Source of the DNA: H111-94 sp034436045 | Lineage (GTDB): Bacteria; Chloroflexota; Ktedonobacteria; Ktedonobacterales; Ktedonobacteraceae | Length of the DNA: 10,620 nt | Direction of reading: 5' to 3' | Assembly (NCBI GenBank): GCA_034436045.1 | Contig: DAOTVZ010000107.1 | Span: 1 to 10,620 of the forward strand | In this document: positions 1 to 5,659 of the stretch, piece by piece | Position numbering within the stretch: the first letter of the stretch is position 1 | Layout: every line of letters starts with the position of its first letter | Translations under genes and position numbers: made by a program | The notes under the pieces: generated by a model | The model's input: only the letters and a program-made list of their open reading frames with translations | Told to the model about the DNA's origin: nothing | The model's database searches: none

Positions 1-137
1 GCACGTTGCATCCGTTGCAGGTAAAGCGGCTGATTGCGCGTGAACTCCAGCAGGTTGCCGAAGAGCGGTTTGGGCTTCGGCCCCGGTGGAAAGGATGGTA
101 GCGGTTGTGTAGTTGGTGTGCCGACAGCAGTAGCCAT
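1..137 (-). CDS. Cytochrome P450, N-terminal fragment (cut by the left edge)
   Basis: Reading the minus strand from an ATG at 137 gives 45 codons open to the window edge. After a short Ala/Thr/Pro-rich leader the peptide runs SFPPGPKPKPLFGNLLEF and then ends in LYLQRMQR. A proline-rich PPGPKxxPxxGN stretch followed by a helix with a Y/LxxM-type pattern is the usual N-terminal hinge of cytochrome P450 monooxygenases, haem-thiolate enzymes that insert one oxygen atom into a substrate. No hydrophobic anchor precedes it, so a soluble bacterial enzyme is likely. An AGGAG ribosome-binding site lies at 142-146, 4-5 bases upstream on this strand, and supports the start. The haem-binding Cys motif is outside the window, so family membership rests on the hinge alone and the substrate cannot be inferred. 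The gene is divergent from ctaG and has an apparently repressible promoter. Confidence 0.8.
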   Translation of the reverse strand, partial: MATAVGTPTTQPLPSFPPGPKPKPLFGNLLEFTRNQPLYLQRMQR

Positions 138-159
138 CGCTCGCTCCTTATTGCGTAAG

Positions 160-191
160 TGAATCAATATTCATAACTGAATGATAATTCA
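160..191. promoter_or_regulatory. Tandem palindromic operator, TetR-family style
   Basis: Two 14-bp palindromes of the same form, TGAAT-N4-ATTCA, lie at 160-173 (TGAATCAATATTCA) and 178-191 (TGAATGATAATTCA), with centres 18 bp apart. The second covers the -10 box (181-186) of the P450 promoter and the first covers the expected transcription start and early leader. Known TetR/AcrR repressors bind palindromes of this length and style, often as two adjacent dimers. The repressor itself is not in the window, so the family assignment is inferred. Confidence 0.65.
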
Positions 192-209
192 CTTTAAGGG
201 AAATGTCAA
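181..209 (-). promoter_or_regulatory. Sigma70-type promoter of the P450 gene
   Basis: On the minus strand there is a perfect -35 TTGACA (209-204), a 17-base spacer, and a -10 TATCAT (186-181), one mismatch from TATAAT. Transcription would start near 174, giving a leader of about 37 bases before the ATG at 137. This is the best promoter match in the window. Confidence 0.75.
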
Positions 210-225
210 GGGGCCTGCTTCACCC

Positions 226-254
226 TTGTCCACTCTTCTTCGCCCTGCTATAGT
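226..254 (+). promoter_or_regulatory. Probable ctaG promoter
   Basis: TTGTCC (226-231) and TATAGT (249-254) are separated by exactly 17 bases and match the sigma70 consensus at 4/6 and 5/6 positions. The start would be near 261, leaving a leader of about 33 bases. The -35 box is only 16 bp from the -35 box of the divergent P450 promoter, so the two promoters are back to back. Confidence 0.5.
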
Positions 255-293
255 ATTTTTCAGGATAGAGCGGATACGGAAAGGCGCTTGACT

Positions 294-1172
294 ATGGCTA
301 AGAATTTTGGATTGCACTTCTGGCTGACGGCCTGGAATTTTGACCCGTCGATCTGGCTTGGTTCGCTATTGATTATTGGACTGTATCTGTATGGGATTGG
401 CCCGTTGCGCAAAAAATATCAGCTCGGTGAGCCGGTGAAACCGGGCAAGATTATTCTGTTCCTGGCCGGAGTACTGGTAATCTTCTTTGCGCTGTCATCG
501 CCTCTGGACGCATTGGGCGATGATTACCTGTTCAGCGCGCATATGGCTCAACACATGCTCTTGAGCCTGGCAGGGCCGCCTCTGATGCTGGCCGGTCTCC
601 CTGGCTGGTTGGTCAGCCCGTTGTTGCGCAACAAGGTCATCTATCGGATAGCGAAGGCCCTGACCATCCCAATCGTGGCTTTTTTCCTGTTTAACTTTGA
701 CATCTGGATCTGGCATGCACCAGCCATTTATGATCTGGCACTGGCGAATGATACCGTGCATTTCTTCGAGCATATCACCTTTCTTGTAACCGGCTTCATC
801 TTCTGGTGGCCGATTCTGAGTCCGGCCCCGGAGTTACCGCCGCTGCAGGTTGGGGGGCGTATCCTGTACATCTTCCTGAGCGATATGCCGATGGTGCTGC
901 TGGGGGCGGGCCTGACCTTCACGCCGCCGCTCTACACACCTTATATTGAGCAGACTGTGCGTGTCTATGGCCTCTCGGCGGCGACGGATCAGCAACTTGG
1001 CGGCCTGATGATGTGGGTGCCCGGCAGCATCCTCTTCATCGTCATCATGAGCTTGCTCTTCATCCAATGGATGCGCCTGCTCGACGCCCGCCAGCGTGAA
1101 CGCGACGCAGAGTTGTTTGGGGATGAAGAGGTGTCAGCAGAAGAGAGCGAGATTGCGGAGCAGCACTCTTAG
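294..1172 (+). CDS. ctaG: CtaG, caa3-type cytochrome c oxidase assembly factor
   Basis: This is a 292-residue polytopic membrane protein of the Caa3_CtaG family, required in Bacillus-type organisms for forming active caa3 oxidase, probably through copper or CtaD handling. About seven hydrophobic segments are visible (roughly residues 20-37, 52-70, 84-107, 123-141, 157-176, 190-212, 238-260). Conserved features include the SAHMAQHML stretch with His83 and His87, His141 in WHAP, and His156/His160 in HFFEH; these are candidate copper ligands. The C-terminal 35 residues are charged and acidic and probably cytoplasmic. I chose ATG 294 because a GGAAAGG ribosome-binding site at 278-284 lies nine bases upstream; an in-frame TTG at 288 is too close to it. 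The oxidase structural genes follow after a toxin-antitoxin pair, so ctaG belongs functionally with them but is not contiguous. Confidence 0.93.
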   Translation: MAKNFGLHFWLTAWNFDPSIWLGSLLIIGLYLYGIGPLRKKYQLGEPVKPGKIILFLAGVLVIFFALSSPLDALGDDYLFSAHMAQHMLLSLAGPPLMLAGLPGWLVSPLLRNKVIYRIAKALTIPIVAFFLFNFDIWIWHAPAIYDLALANDTVHFFEHITFLVTGFIFWWPILSPAPELPPLQVGGRILYIFLSDMPMVLLGAGLTFTPPLYTPYIEQTVRVYGLSAATDQQLGGLMMWVPGSILFIVIMSLLFIQWMRLLDARQRERDAELFGDEEVSAEESEIAEQHS

Positions 1173-1181
1173 TGCTACAAT
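1153..1181 (+). promoter_or_regulatory. Extended -10 promoter of the MNT/HEPN pair, with overlapping palindrome
   Basis: TGC-TACAAT (1173-1181) is an extended -10 element with a TACAAT hexamer (5/6). TTGCGG at 1153-1158 is a weak -35 with a 17-base spacer. The promoter lies in the last codons and stop of ctaG. The inverted repeat AGCACT-CTT-AGTGCT (1162-1176) overlaps the TG and the first -10 base, as an autoregulatory operator would. It could instead be a short hairpin at the ctaG stop. A second small hairpin, TCTCG-TTTAT-CGAGA (1208-1222), sits just before the mntA ribosome-binding site. Confidence 0.5.
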
Positions 1182-1238
1182 CAGGCAGTTACACGTGGTC
1201 GATACTGTCTCGTTTATCGAGAAAGGGATTTGCGAGCG

Positions 1239-1529
1239 ATGCAACGTAAAGAGCTATTGCAAAAGAAGCGTGAGGACATTTTACGTATTGCTAAACAGCA
1301 TGGAGCTTATAATGTGCGTGTCTTTGGTTCGGTTGCACGTGGCGAGGATGACGAGCAAAGCGACATTGATCTCCTCGTTGATCTGGAGCCAGGACGCAGC
1401 CTGCTTGACCTGGGCGGCTTGCTGATGGACTTGCAAGACCTCTTGCAAAGTGATGTGGATGTTGTGACAGAACGAGGATTGCGGACACGCATAAAAGAGC
1501 GGGTACTAAGGGAGGCTATTGCGTTGTGA
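1239..1529 (+). CDS. mntA: MntA-type minimal nucleotidyltransferase antitoxin
   Basis: This 96-residue protein is of the minimal nucleotidyltransferase (MNT) family. The signature GSX10DXD is exact: Gly30-Ser31, ten residues, then Asp42-Ile-Asp44 (GSVARGEDDEQSDIDL). A further acidic pair at Asp72/Asp74 fits the third metal-binding carboxylate. In the studied MntA/HepT systems the MNT protein adds AMP units to a tyrosine of the HEPN partner and thereby silences its RNase activity, acting as a catalytic antitoxin; that role here is inferred from family and neighbour. ATG 1239 is preferred because an AAAGGGA site at 1222-1228 is ten bases upstream; the in-frame TTG at 1230 nearly touches that site. 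The stop overlaps the start of the next gene by four bases (GTGA), so the two are translationally coupled. No membrane segment is seen. Confidence 0.9.
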   Translation: MQRKELLQKKREDILRIAKQHGAYNVRVFGSVARGEDDEQSDIDLLVDLEPGRSLLDLGGLLMDLQDLLQSDVDVVTERGLRTRIKERVLREAIAL

Positions 1530-1858
1530 GGGATGTCAATGAGCAGTTGCGGGATATGCAGGAGGCGGTTGAGGGCATCTTGAAGTATACTATTCAGGGT
1601 CGCGCCGTATTTGATAATGATGAATTGATACAGAACTGGGTTATTCATCATCTGGAAATCATCGGTGAGGCGGCGCGTGCTATTCCTCAAGAATTTAAGG
1701 ACAACCACCCGGAAGTTCCCTGGCGACCGATTAATGGTATGCGCAACATTTTGATTCATCATTATTTTGAAGTAGACCTGGAAGTGGTGTGGTCTGTAGT
1801 TGAGCATGATCTACCGTCACTAAAGGCGCTCCTGGACAAGCTTCTCGGTGAAGCGTAG
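1526..1858 (+). CDS. hepT: HepT-type HEPN ribonuclease toxin
   Basis: This 110-residue all-helical protein belongs to the HEPN/HepT (DUF86) family. The catalytic and modification motif RX4HXY is exact: Arg73, His78 and Tyr80 in RNILIHHY. In characterised members Arg and His form the RNase site of the dimer and the Tyr is the target of AMPylation by the MNT antitoxin. The middle stretch HHLEIIGEAARAIP and the following PW..I.GMRN are typical of the family. The GTG start at 1526 is supported by a strong AAGGGAGG site (1508-1515) ten bases upstream and by the four-base GTGA overlap with the mntA stop, the usual antitoxin-then-toxin arrangement. All key residues are intact, so the toxin is probably functional. 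The pair separates ctaG from ctaC, which suggests insertion into an older oxidase cluster. Confidence 0.9.
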   Translation: MRDVNEQLRDMQEAVEGILKYTIQGRAVFDNDELIQNWVIHHLEIIGEAARAIPQEFKDNHPEVPWRPINGMRNILIHHYFEVDLEVVWSVVEHDLPSLKALLDKLLGEA

Positions 1859-1904
1859 GGGGTTGATTTATTACTTTCTGTGGGCAGCTTGATGAACAAG
1901 AAGT

Positions 1905-1920
1905 GTATGATAGATCATAC
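1905..1920. repeat. 16-bp inverted repeat downstream of hepT
   Basis: GTATGAT-AG-ATCATAC is a perfect 7-bp inverted repeat with a two-base centre, beginning 46 bases after the hepT stop. The tiny centre suits a DNA-binding site better than an RNA hairpin. No T-tract follows immediately, although GATTTTTATT begins about six bases later (1926 onward), so a weak terminator is also possible. Confidence 0.35.
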
Positions 1921-1931
1921 CCTACGATTTT

Positions 1932-1961
1932 TATTCAGGCGGTATTCAGGTTCTTGTAAGG
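1932..1961 (+). promoter_or_regulatory. Direct repeats of 11-bp period upstream of ctaC
   Basis: TATTCAGG occurs at 1932-1939 and again at 1943-1950, exactly 11 bp apart. A degenerate third unit (TTGTAAGG, 1954-1961, 5/8 matches) is in the same phase. Direct half-sites one helical turn apart are the pattern bound by OmpR/PhoB-type response regulators. The rest of the 227-base gap between hepT and ctaC (1859-2085) also holds TACAC-TAGG-GTGTA (2003-2016). I could not place a convincing -35/-10 pair for ctaC. Confidence 0.35.
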
Positions 1962-2085
1962 TGGGGTGTGCAACTTGCAAGTCCCCTGTCAGGCTCTACC
2001 ACTACACTAGGGTGTAAAGTGGAGAAGAGTGTCATTGAGCGACATGATCGTCCATCGTGAAACATTCATTTTTAGGAGATGACAT

Positions 2086-3240
2086 GTGAGGAAACCTGTA
2101 TTTCGTAAGCCCAGGCGATGGTTGTTGGCTGTGACTACCTCTGTCCTGGCTGCGATCTTCCTGTCTGCTTGTGGTGGGCAGGGTAACATTCTAGACACCT
2201 ATGGTCCTATCGCTGGCCAAGAACGAACCCTGTTCTATATAATTCTGGCGATTGCTACCGTCGTCTTCGTAGGTGTCGAAGGGGCATTGGTCTACTCTAT
2301 TATTCGTTTCCGTGAGCGGCCCGGCATGCCTAATCCCCGCCAGATTCACGGCAATCTGACGATTGAGATGATCTGGACGGCTGTACCGGCCATTATCCTC
2401 TTCATCACGCTGGGTTTCACTATCCAGACTCTGTTTGCTGTCGATGCCGCGCCAGCCAGTGGTAGCATGGTGACGGTAGAGGCGGTCGGCCATCAATGGT
2501 GGTGGGAGTTCTATTATCCCGAATATAAGATCACGACCGCCGACTCGCTGTATATTCCGGTAAATACTAATATTAAAGTCGAGTTGTACTCGAACAACGT
2601 CATTCACAGCTTCTGGGTACCGCAATTGACGGGTAAGACCGACGTCATCCCCGGCCACAACAACGTGAAGTACTTCTCGGCCAACCAGACCGGTACCTAT
2701 ATTGGTGAGTGCGCCGAGTACTGCGGCACCGAGCATGCCAACATGAAGTTCAATGTCGTCGTTGTGCAGCCGGATCAGTTCAATACCTGGGTGACGACGC
2801 AACAGCAGGCGGCGGTCACACCGGCCAAAGGTTCGCTGGCGGCGCAGGGTGAGCAGATCTTCGCCAATGGTGTCTGTTCGGGTTGTCACGGTATCGTGGG
2901 TGTGAACATACAGCCTGGCGCTGCTGGCTCTCCTTATGGCTATTACGATCCGAGTGTGTACTGCAACGATCCTAATACACTTGACACTACTAAGTGTAAG
3001 ATTGGCCCGAACCTGACGCACTTCGGTTCGCGTTCGCTGATCGCCGGCGGAGTATTGACCAACAACGCGGCAGATTGTCAGCCGGAGACAGAAACCTTCC
3101 AGCAATTATTACGGACCTGTAATCTGGCAAAATGGCTCAATGACCCGCAGGGTATTAAGCCCTGCAACGATATGGTCATTAATCAGTTGACGCCAGATCA
3201 GATTAAGGCTCTGGTAGCGTATCTGGAGAGTCTCAAATAG
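2086..3240 (+). CDS. ctaC: Cytochrome c oxidase subunit II with fused cytochrome c (caa3-type)
   Basis: This 384-residue lipoprotein is the electron-entry subunit of a caa3 oxidase. The N-terminus has basic residues, a hydrophobic stretch and a lipobox LSAC with Cys29. Two membrane helices follow (about 46-73 and 92-118). The cupredoxin domain carries the GHQWWWEFYYPEY signature (135-147) and the CuA ligands His174, Cys209, Glu211, Cys213, His217 and Met220. A C-terminal cytochrome c domain has the haem motif CSGCH (264-268), GPNLTHFGSRS, and Met363 as likely axial ligand. Between CSGCH and GPNL there is an added segment (about 272-305), and five extra cysteines occur at 293, 304, 331, 345 and 360, suggesting disulfides outside the membrane. 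The GTG start has an AGGAG site (2074-2078) seven bases upstream; the overlapping ATG at 2084 is followed directly by TGA. It leads the oxidase structural genes. Confidence 0.95.
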   Translation: MRKPVFRKPRRWLLAVTTSVLAAIFLSACGGQGNILDTYGPIAGQERTLFYIILAIATVVFVGVEGALVYSIIRFRERPGMPNPRQIHGNLTIEMIWTAVPAIILFITLGFTIQTLFAVDAAPASGSMVTVEAVGHQWWWEFYYPEYKITTADSLYIPVNTNIKVELYSNNVIHSFWVPQLTGKTDVIPGHNNVKYFSANQTGTYIGECAEYCGTEHANMKFNVVVVQPDQFNTWVTTQQQAAVTPAKGSLAAQGEQIFANGVCSGCHGIVGVNIQPGAAGSPYGYYDPSVYCNDPNTLDTTKCKIGPNLTHFGSRSLIAGGVLTNNAADCQPETETFQQLLRTCNLAKWLNDPQGIKPCNDMVINQLTPDQIKALVAYLESLK

Positions 3241-3296
3241 TGATGGCCCGTCTTTCTTGTTCGCTGTGGCAGGACTAGACAGTGGAGGAATTGCCA

Positions 3297-4985
3297 ATGG
3301 CAACTCAAGTGATCGATACCACCACCACGGTCGTTCGTCGCAAGACGTTTAGCGAGACGTATATTGGTGAGTGGATCACAACAACCGACCATAAGAAGCT
3401 TGGGATCATGTATCTCGTCACCGGCTTCTTCTTCTTCCTGGTGGGAGGTATGGAGGCTCTGCTTATCCGCACCCAGTTGGCCTTCCCAGATGGTAAGGTA
3501 CTGACTCCCCAGGAATATGACTCGATCTTCACCATGCACGGCACGACGATGATCTTCCTCTTCGTCATTCCGGTGCTGGTAGGTTTCGGTAACTATATCG
3601 TGCCGCTCATGATCGGCGCGCGTGACATGGCTTTCCCGCGCCTGAATGCGTTTGGCTACTGGGGCCTGCTTTTCGGCGGCCTGTTCTTGCAGGCCAGTTT
3701 CGCCGTTGGTTCCGCGCCCGACGGTGGCTGGTTCATGTACACACCTTTAAGTGAGGCGGCCTGTGGTGTACATGCGGTTTCATGTACGCCGGGCATGAAC
3801 GCCGACTTCTGGATTCTGGGCGTGCTGATGCTGGGTATCTCGTCTATTGCCGGTTCGGTCAACTTCGTCGTGACCATTCTGAAGTTGCGTGCTCCCGGCA
3901 TGAGCATCAACCGTATGCCCATCTTTGCCTGGATGACCCTTGTTACCTCGTTCCTGCTGCTCTTCGCGTTGCCCAGCCTGACGACGGCCAGTGTGCTGCT
4001 GCTGCTGGATCGCCATCTCGGCACGCACTTCTATCAGTATGCATCGGGTGGTGACCCCTTGCTCTGGCAGCACCTGTTCTGGTCCTTCGGGCACCCGGAG
4101 GTGTACATTCTGATCTTGCCCGCCTTCGGCATCATTTCCGAGGTCTTGCCGGTCTTCTCGCGCAAGCCGCTCTTCGGCTACACCTTTGTGGCCTGGTCTG
4201 GCGTGGCGATAGGCTTTTTGAGCTTTACCGTGTGGGCGCACCACATGTTTGCTGTCGGTTTGCCACCTCTGGCGCAGGCGTTCTTTGCCACCAGCACCAC
4301 GCTGATCGCTATTCCGACAGCGGTGAAGATTTTCAACTGGCTTGGCACCGTCTACGGTGGTAAGCTCAAGTTCGACGTGCCGATGCTTTTCGCGCTCGGC
4401 TTCGTCGCCATGTTCCTGATCGGCGGTCTGAATGGCGTTGCACTGGCTATCGTGCCGGTTGACTATCAGTTGACCGATACCTACTTCGTCGTTGCGCACA
4501 TTCATTATGTGTTGTTCGGCGGTAGCGCCTTTGCCATCTTCGCGGGCGTCTTCTACTGGTTCCCCAAGATGACGGGCAAGATGCTCAATGCCACGCTCGG
4601 TAAGATCCAGTTCTGGCTGTTCTTGATCGGCGTCAATCTGACCTTCTTCCCGATGCACCTGCTGGGCCTGTTCGGCATGCCGCGCCGCCAGTGGACCTAT
4701 GCCGGTAATCTCGGCTGGAATGACCTGAACCTGATGGCTTCGATTGGAGCGCTTATCATCGGCATCGGTGTGATGGTCTTCCTATACAATTTCTTCACTA
4801 GTCTGAAGAGTGGTCAGCCCGCTGGTAGCGACCCGTGGGATGCCTTTACGCTGGAGTGGGATACCACTTCACCGCCAAAGAAATACAACTTCCTGACCAT
4901 TCCGGTCGTGCGCAGTCGTCGTCCCTTCTTTGACAAGAAGTATCCTGAGATTGCTGACTGGAAGTCGAAGGAAGCAATGCACTAA
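3297..4985 (+). CDS. ctaD: Cytochrome c oxidase subunit I (haem-copper oxidase, A1 type)
   Basis: This 562-residue subunit is the catalytic core: it reduces O2 to water at a haem a3-CuB centre and pumps protons. At least twelve hydrophobic helices are visible. Numbered from ATG 3297: His81 (FTMHGTTM, low-spin haem), His266 in GHPEVY with Tyr270 (CuB and crosslinked Tyr), His315/His316 (WAHHMF, CuB), and His401/His403 (VVAHIHYV, haem a3 and haem a). Glu268 of GHPEV, Asp110 of ARDMAFPRLN and Lys344 are present, so the D and K proton channels look complete, as in A1-type enzymes. Two cysteines (156 and 163) occur in the loop before the helix FWILGVLML. The start has GGAGG at 3284-3288, eight bases ahead; the upstream in-frame GTG at 3282 overlaps that site and is rejected. 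The gap to ctaC is 56 bases, so the two are probably co-transcribed. Confidence 0.97.
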   Translation: MATQVIDTTTTVVRRKTFSETYIGEWITTTDHKKLGIMYLVTGFFFFLVGGMEALLIRTQLAFPDGKVLTPQEYDSIFTMHGTTMIFLFVIPVLVGFGNYIVPLMIGARDMAFPRLNAFGYWGLLFGGLFLQASFAVGSAPDGGWFMYTPLSEAACGVHAVSCTPGMNADFWILGVLMLGISSIAGSVNFVVTILKLRAPGMSINRMPIFAWMTLVTSFLLLFALPSLTTASVLLLLDRHLGTHFYQYASGGDPLLWQHLFWSFGHPEVYILILPAFGIISEVLPVFSRKPLFGYTFVAWSGVAIGFLSFTVWAHHMFAVGLPPLAQAFFATSTTLIAIPTAVKIFNWLGTVYGGKLKFDVPMLFALGFVAMFLIGGLNGVALAIVPVDYQLTDTYFVVAHIHYVLFGGSAFAIFAGVFYWFPKMTGKMLNATLGKIQFWLFLIGVNLTFFPMHLLGLFGMPRRQWTYAGNLGWNDLNLMASIGALIIGIGVMVFLYNFFTSLKSGQPAGSDPWDAFTLEWDTTSPPKKYNFLTIPVVRSRRPFFDKKYPEIADWKSKEAMH

Positions 4986-5039
4986 GTAGAACCGAGCAAG
5001 CTCTCTGTGTGGGGTGTGATCCGGCAATGACGCCAATGC

Positions 5040-5131
5040 CGTAGGGGCGTGATTGATCACGCACTGAGCGCGGAACGACGAGCGATCTCGTAGGGGAGTG
5101 ATTGATCACGCCCTGAGCGCGGAACGACGAG
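5040..5131. repeat. Two tandem copies of a 43-bp repeat, period 49 bp
   Basis: Positions 5040-5082 and 5089-5131 match at 41 of 43 bases (differences C/A at 5048/5097 and A/C at 5063/5112), separated by the six bases CGATCT. Each unit begins CGTAGGGG, contains the palindrome GTGAT-TG-ATCAC (extended to GCGTGAT-TG-ATCACGC in the first copy), and ends GAGCGCGGAACGACGAG. It lies in the 263-base gap between ctaD and the small subunit gene. A looser resemblance continues near 5148-5175 (GGTGAAAATTGATATATCACC) and may be a decayed third copy. I associate repeats of this style with Chloroflexota genomes, but that is memory, not a search. Confidence 0.8.
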
Positions 5132-5248
5132 ATCACCGATGTCGCTGGTGAAAATTGATATATCACCCCACGCGGGAGAGCGGCGGCATTGCCCTTGACC
5201 AGGACGTGCATCGGATCGGTTCGGTGAAAGTAGAGAAGAGGTCAAAGC

Positions 5249-5599
5249 GTGTTGTCTCAAGAGTCACAGAATCAGGGATTGTCGGAGCAACAGAAGGCAC
5301 AAACAGCACGACGGGAGCAAGGAGTGCAGCAGCCAGAGCCAGAACCGGAGCCAACTGAATCGACAGAACAGCAAGCTGGCGCAGAGACGCCTGCAAAGCC
5401 GCTACGTAAGCGGCGCGTGCGTAAGCTGACCGAGGCTGAATTAAATGCGATCAGTCCTCGCCCCAGCTACTGGCCGATTGTGCTGGCCTTCGCCATCGTC
5501 GTGTTTCTGTATGGTGCGATTGGCAATGACTATATTATGTATGGAGGCATCGTCCTGATTGTTGCCGCTATTATCGGTTGGAGCCTGGAACGTCGATAG
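5249..5599 (+). CDS. Small two-helix membrane protein, probable oxidase subunit IV-like
   Basis: This 116-residue protein has a long hydrophilic N-terminus rich in Gln, Glu and Pro (including a PEPEPEPTE run near 29-37). A basic stretch KPLRKRRVRK (50-59) precedes SPRPSYWP and two hydrophobic helices (about 75-91 and 94-112). PSYWP followed by two short helices and an IIGW ending resembles the small fourth subunit annotated beside ctaC/D/E in Actinobacteria and Chloroflexota; the position between ctaD and ctaE supports this. Function is inferred as stabilising the oxidase complex, with no catalytic residues expected. The GTG start at 5249 has AGAGG (5237-5241) seven bases upstream; the adjacent TTG at 5252 is possible. 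The basic run before helix 1 suggests the long N-terminus is cytoplasmic. The N-terminal extension is lineage-specific in look and could be disordered. Confidence 0.65.
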   Translation: MLSQESQNQGLSEQQKAQTARREQGVQQPEPEPEPTESTEQQAGAETPAKPLRKRRVRKLTEAELNAISPRPSYWPIVLAFAIVVFLYGAIGNDYIMYGGIVLIVAAIIGWSLERR

Positions 5600-5659
5600 C
5601 GAGAGAAAAACCGATGCGCCTCGTTCGTGGGGCGTGTCGTTGAGATAGGGAGCTATGGA

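Noticed and set aside
288..293. TTG start for ctaG
   Set aside because: It is only three bases from the GGAAAGG site; the ATG at 294 has normal spacing.
1307..1807. 166-codon minus-strand reading frame across the toxin-antitoxin pair
   Set aside because: It lies opposite two genes with exact family motifs and has no recognisable domain.
2191..3105. 304-codon minus-strand reading frame opposite ctaC
   Set aside because: Shadow of ctaC; composition is rich in Arg/Thr/Val with no domain, while the plus strand shows all CuA and haem motifs.
3282..3296. GTG start for ctaD
   Set aside because: It overlaps the GGAGG ribosome-binding site that serves ATG 3297.
3780..4658. 292-codon minus-strand reading frame opposite ctaD
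   Set aside because: Composition is dominated by Glu, Gln, His, Arg and Asp, as expected from the complement of membrane-helix codons; ctaD is certain.
5040..5131. Possible CRISPR array
   Set aside because: Only two units with a six-base spacer and no cas genes; this is a tandem or interspersed repeat.
5627..5659. Upstream GTG start for ctaE
   Set aside because: It has no clear ribosome-binding site; ATG 5660 has TAGGGAG at good spacing and fits family length.
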